Positions 62,352 through 64,000 of a DNA stretch of 64,000 nucleotides are shown in pieces. Numbering within the stretch: position 1 is the first letter of the stretch; every line of letters begins with the position of its first letter. Source of the stretch: Opitutaceae bacterium (GTDB lineage Bacteria; Verrucomicrobiota; Verrucomicrobiia; Opitutales; Opitutaceae). The position numbers and the translations under genes were made by a program. The notes beneath the pieces were generated by a model, which made no database searches, was not told the DNA's origin, and worked only from the letters and a program-made list of their open reading frames with translations. Location: positions 51,397 through 115,396 of the forward strand of contig JAWLBB010000011.1 of the NCBI GenBank assembly GCA_041395105.1, in the 5' to 3' direction.

Positions 62352-63569
62352 TTACTCGGTATGGGCTCCCTTCTGGAACCTTCCGCGCAGCGCGAAGAGG
62401 AGAGCGAAGGCGACAATGAGGACAGCGGGAAAGAGGGTCATATGGGCAAGGGTGCTTTGTCCGGCGGCGAGTTCGACCGCGTCTCCGGAGAGCCCCTCGG
62501 CCACGGCCGCGCTGCGGGCGGAATCGATCCAATTGCCGATGATGGGGTTCCAGATGGAAACGGCGAACATGCCGGCACCCCCCATCAGGGACATCCCGAG
62601 TGCGCCCGTCTTCGGCAGGTATTCGCCGGTAAAGCCGATCATGGTGGGCCAGAAGTAACAGACACCGAGGGCAAAGACGATGGTCGCGACGTAGACCATG
62701 CCGCCGGTGGCCCGGCTGAGCATGAAGAGGCCGATTGCGGCGACGACCGCGGAGAGCAGCAGAACCCCGACGGTGTGCAGGCGGTGCACAATCACTCCGG
62801 CGAACTGCCGGCCGACCGCCATCAGGCCGGTTCCGAGGGCCAGAATGATCATGGGCTCGGCCCCGCTGCTGCTGAGGATGCGGCCGACCCATTGCTGGGT
62901 GCCCAGCTCGGTCGTGGCGGTCAGGGTCATGCAAAGGATCATGAAGAGGTAGAGCGGTCCGAACAGGCTGCGGATATTGGTCGAGGTGGACGTTTCGATA
63001 TTCTCCGACTTCGGGAAGGGTTGGGAGAAGACAAGCCATCCATAGGCGGCGGTCGGAATGAGCATGACCGCGATCTGGGCCTGCCATCCCAGGCTGGCGC
63101 CAGTCATGAACTGTGAGATGAGCGCGCCGATGACGATGCCGCCCGGGAACCAGACATGGAACCGATTGAGCATCGTCGTCTGGTTCTTTGGATACATGTC
63201 GGAAATGAGCGGGTTGCAGGCCGCCTCGACCGAACCGTTGGCGAAGCCGATGAAGAAGGTCGAGATGAGCAGCCCCCAGAAGCCACCCGCAAAGATGGTC
63301 AGCAACAACCCGGCCAGATGGCCGACGAAGGCAACATACAGGAGGTTCTTCGCTCCAAGGTAATTGTAGAGCAATCCGCCCACCATCATGGCGACCGGGA
63401 ATCCGAGAAAGGCCATCGAATTGATCCACCCAAGCTGCGTGTCCGTCAGGGCAAAACTCAGACTGAGTTCGGTCAGGATGCCCGCGCGGATGGCGAAGGT
63501 CATCGCCGTGACAATCAACGCGAGGCAACTGGCAAGAAACAGGCGGGAGGGATTGGGAGACGTGGTCAT
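62352..63569 (-). CDS. MFS sugar transporter, probably for L-rhamnose by context
   Basis: 405 residues with twelve predicted helices. Family landmarks are LSFALTDTQLGWINSMAFLG, GGLLYNYLGAKNLLYVAFVG (the motif-A loop in degenerate form), FIGFANGSVEAACNPLISDM, PKNQTTMLNRFHVWFPGGIV and CYFWPTMIGFTGEYLPKTGA. This FucP/NHS-like branch is common in Bacteroidetes and Verrucomicrobiota sugar operons. It is first in a two-gene operon with the rhamnose isomerase, so L-rhamnose or L-rhamnulose is the likely cargo, by inference. Confidence 0.88.
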   Translation of the reverse strand: MTTSPNPSRLFLASCLALIVTAMTFAIRAGILTELSLSFALTDTQLGWINSMAFLGFPVAMMVGGLLYNYLGAKNLLYVAFVGHLAGLLLTIFAGGFWGLLISTFFIGFANGSVEAACNPLISDMYPKNQTTMLNRFHVWFPGGIVIGALISQFMTGASLGWQAQIAVMLIPTAAYGWLVFSQPFPKSENIETSTSTNIRSLFGPLYLFMILCMTLTATTELGTQQWVGRILSSSGAEPMIILALGTGLMAVGRQFAGVIVHRLHTVGVLLLSAVVAAIGLFMLSRATGGMVYVATIVFALGVCYFWPTMIGFTGEYLPKTGALGMSLMGGAGMFAVSIWNPIIGNWIDSARSAAVAEGLSGDAVELAAGQSTLAHMTLFPAVLIVAFALLFALRGRFQKGAHTE

Positions 63570-63695
63570 GGATGGGGGAGGGGTGAGGTTTGAGGAAGAG
63601 GAACTGACTCTGGGAAGAGGTTGATAAACAGGGGCGCGACCGGGGGCAAGCCACTGGGTGGACTTTTCCCTCCGGCCTGTTCAATGTCCGACGCC

Positions 63696-64000
63696 ATGAA
63701 GAACTCCATCCTGCCCGTCTTCCTTCTTGCCGCCGTCCTGACCCTCCCCGCGGCCCATGGCTCCCTCGACCGGCTGAACGATTCGCCCCGCCACCAGGAA
63801 TGGGTGAACATCCCATCCAACGGCAGGATTTTGAAGGCGTTTCTGGTTTACCCGGAGGTGAATCGCCCGGTGGCCGCCGTCATCATCATTCATGAGAACC
63901 GGGGGTTGACCGATTGGGTTCGGACCGTGGCCGACCGGCTGGCGGAAGCAGGCTACCTGGCAATCGCCCCCGACCTGCTTTCCGGAAAAGGGCCGAACGG
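63696..64000 (+). CDS. Secreted dienelactone-hydrolase-family protein, 3' end outside window
   Basis: The frame is open from ATG 63696 (in-frame ATG 63684 also possible) to the window edge, 101 codons so far. A signal peptide (ILPVFLLAAVLTLPAAHG) is followed by WVNIPSNGRILKAFLVYPE, AAVIIIHENRGLTDWVRTVA and AEAGYLAIAPDLLSG. The HENRGL oxyanion region and following helix are those of alpha/beta hydrolases of the dienelactone hydrolase family; the catalytic Cys, Asp and His would lie beyond the edge. It is divergent from the rhamnose transporter gene. Substrate unknown. Confidence 0.85.
   Translation, partial: MKNSILPVFLLAAVLTLPAAHGSLDRLNDSPRHQEWVNIPSNGRILKAFLVYPEVNRPVAAVIIIHENRGLTDWVRTVADRLAEAGYLAIAPDLLSGKGPN

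Overview
The window is a GC-rich (about 60% or more by eye) bacterial chromosome segment, densely coded on both strands, with one tRNA and no rRNA, phage or CRISPR array. Gene content suggests Verrucomicrobiota, probably Opitutae-like: a secreted immunoglobulin-like repeat protein with the paired beta domains common there, a TPR-TPR-ExbB gene set, a five-helix sdhC followed by sdhA and sdhB, an L-rhamnose isomerase of the Pseudomonas stutzeri type and D-mannonate dehydratase. That placement is inference; no marker gene settles it.

Layout. 1-4.9 kb: signalling proteins (a receiver-like/coiled-coil protein cut by the window edge, a TPR-TM-PAS-receiver protein without a kinase, and a divergent NarL-type regulator). 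5.4-16.2 kb: a metal-resistance island with a Cu(I) P1B-ATPase, an anti-sigma/sensor/ECF-sigma trio in the same order as cnrYXH, and a convergent outer-membrane/adaptor/RND pump set of CusCBA type. The RND pump gene carries a one-base frameshift. 16.5-20.5 kb: an OxyR-like LysR regulator lacking both redox cysteines, a perfect OxyR-type half operator, a small membrane protein and a multi-PAS hybrid kinase. 20.6-20.8 kb and 38.8-39.0 kb: two copies of a roughly 190-bp element with inverted ends and 10-11 bp flanking direct repeats. 21-29 kb: an inositol-phosphatase-like gene with a LacI regulator, a frameshifted gpsA, panB, the secreted Ig protein and lysA. 29.3-32.8 kb: sdhCAB. 33-38.7 kb: PaaK-like, Nudix and LysM genes, a URO-D/MFS pair and an AsmA-like gene. 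39-51 kb: carbohydrate metabolism (GH63-like enzyme, SDR, MlrC-type M81 protein, mannonate dehydratase, AGE-family epimerase, YqhD) plus an ArfB-like rescue factor. 51.2-53.1 kb: tRNA-Pro and ptsI coupled to a tiny membrane protein. 54.9-59.5 kb: TPR-TPR-ExbB. 59.5-63.6 kb: gnd, and rhamnose isomerase with an MFS carrier. The window ends inside a dienelactone-hydrolase-like gene.

How parts fit together. The metal island looks self-contained. A periplasmic CnrX-like sensor (all five CnrX metal ligands at identical spacing) would release the ECF sigma factor from the membrane anti-sigma protein, and the RND system and P1B-ATPase would export copper or silver. The sugar genes suggest use of plant or algal polysaccharide sugars (rhamnose, uronic-acid-derived mannonate). 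The most unusual items are the paired miniature element, one copy of which splits a perfect 30-bp palindrome, the CnrYXH-like control of a Cus-type pump outside Proteobacteria, and the cysteine-less OxyR-like regulator that still has an OxyR-type operator. Two genes (cusA-like and gpsA) each need one added base to read through, so base-level sequence errors should be considered.
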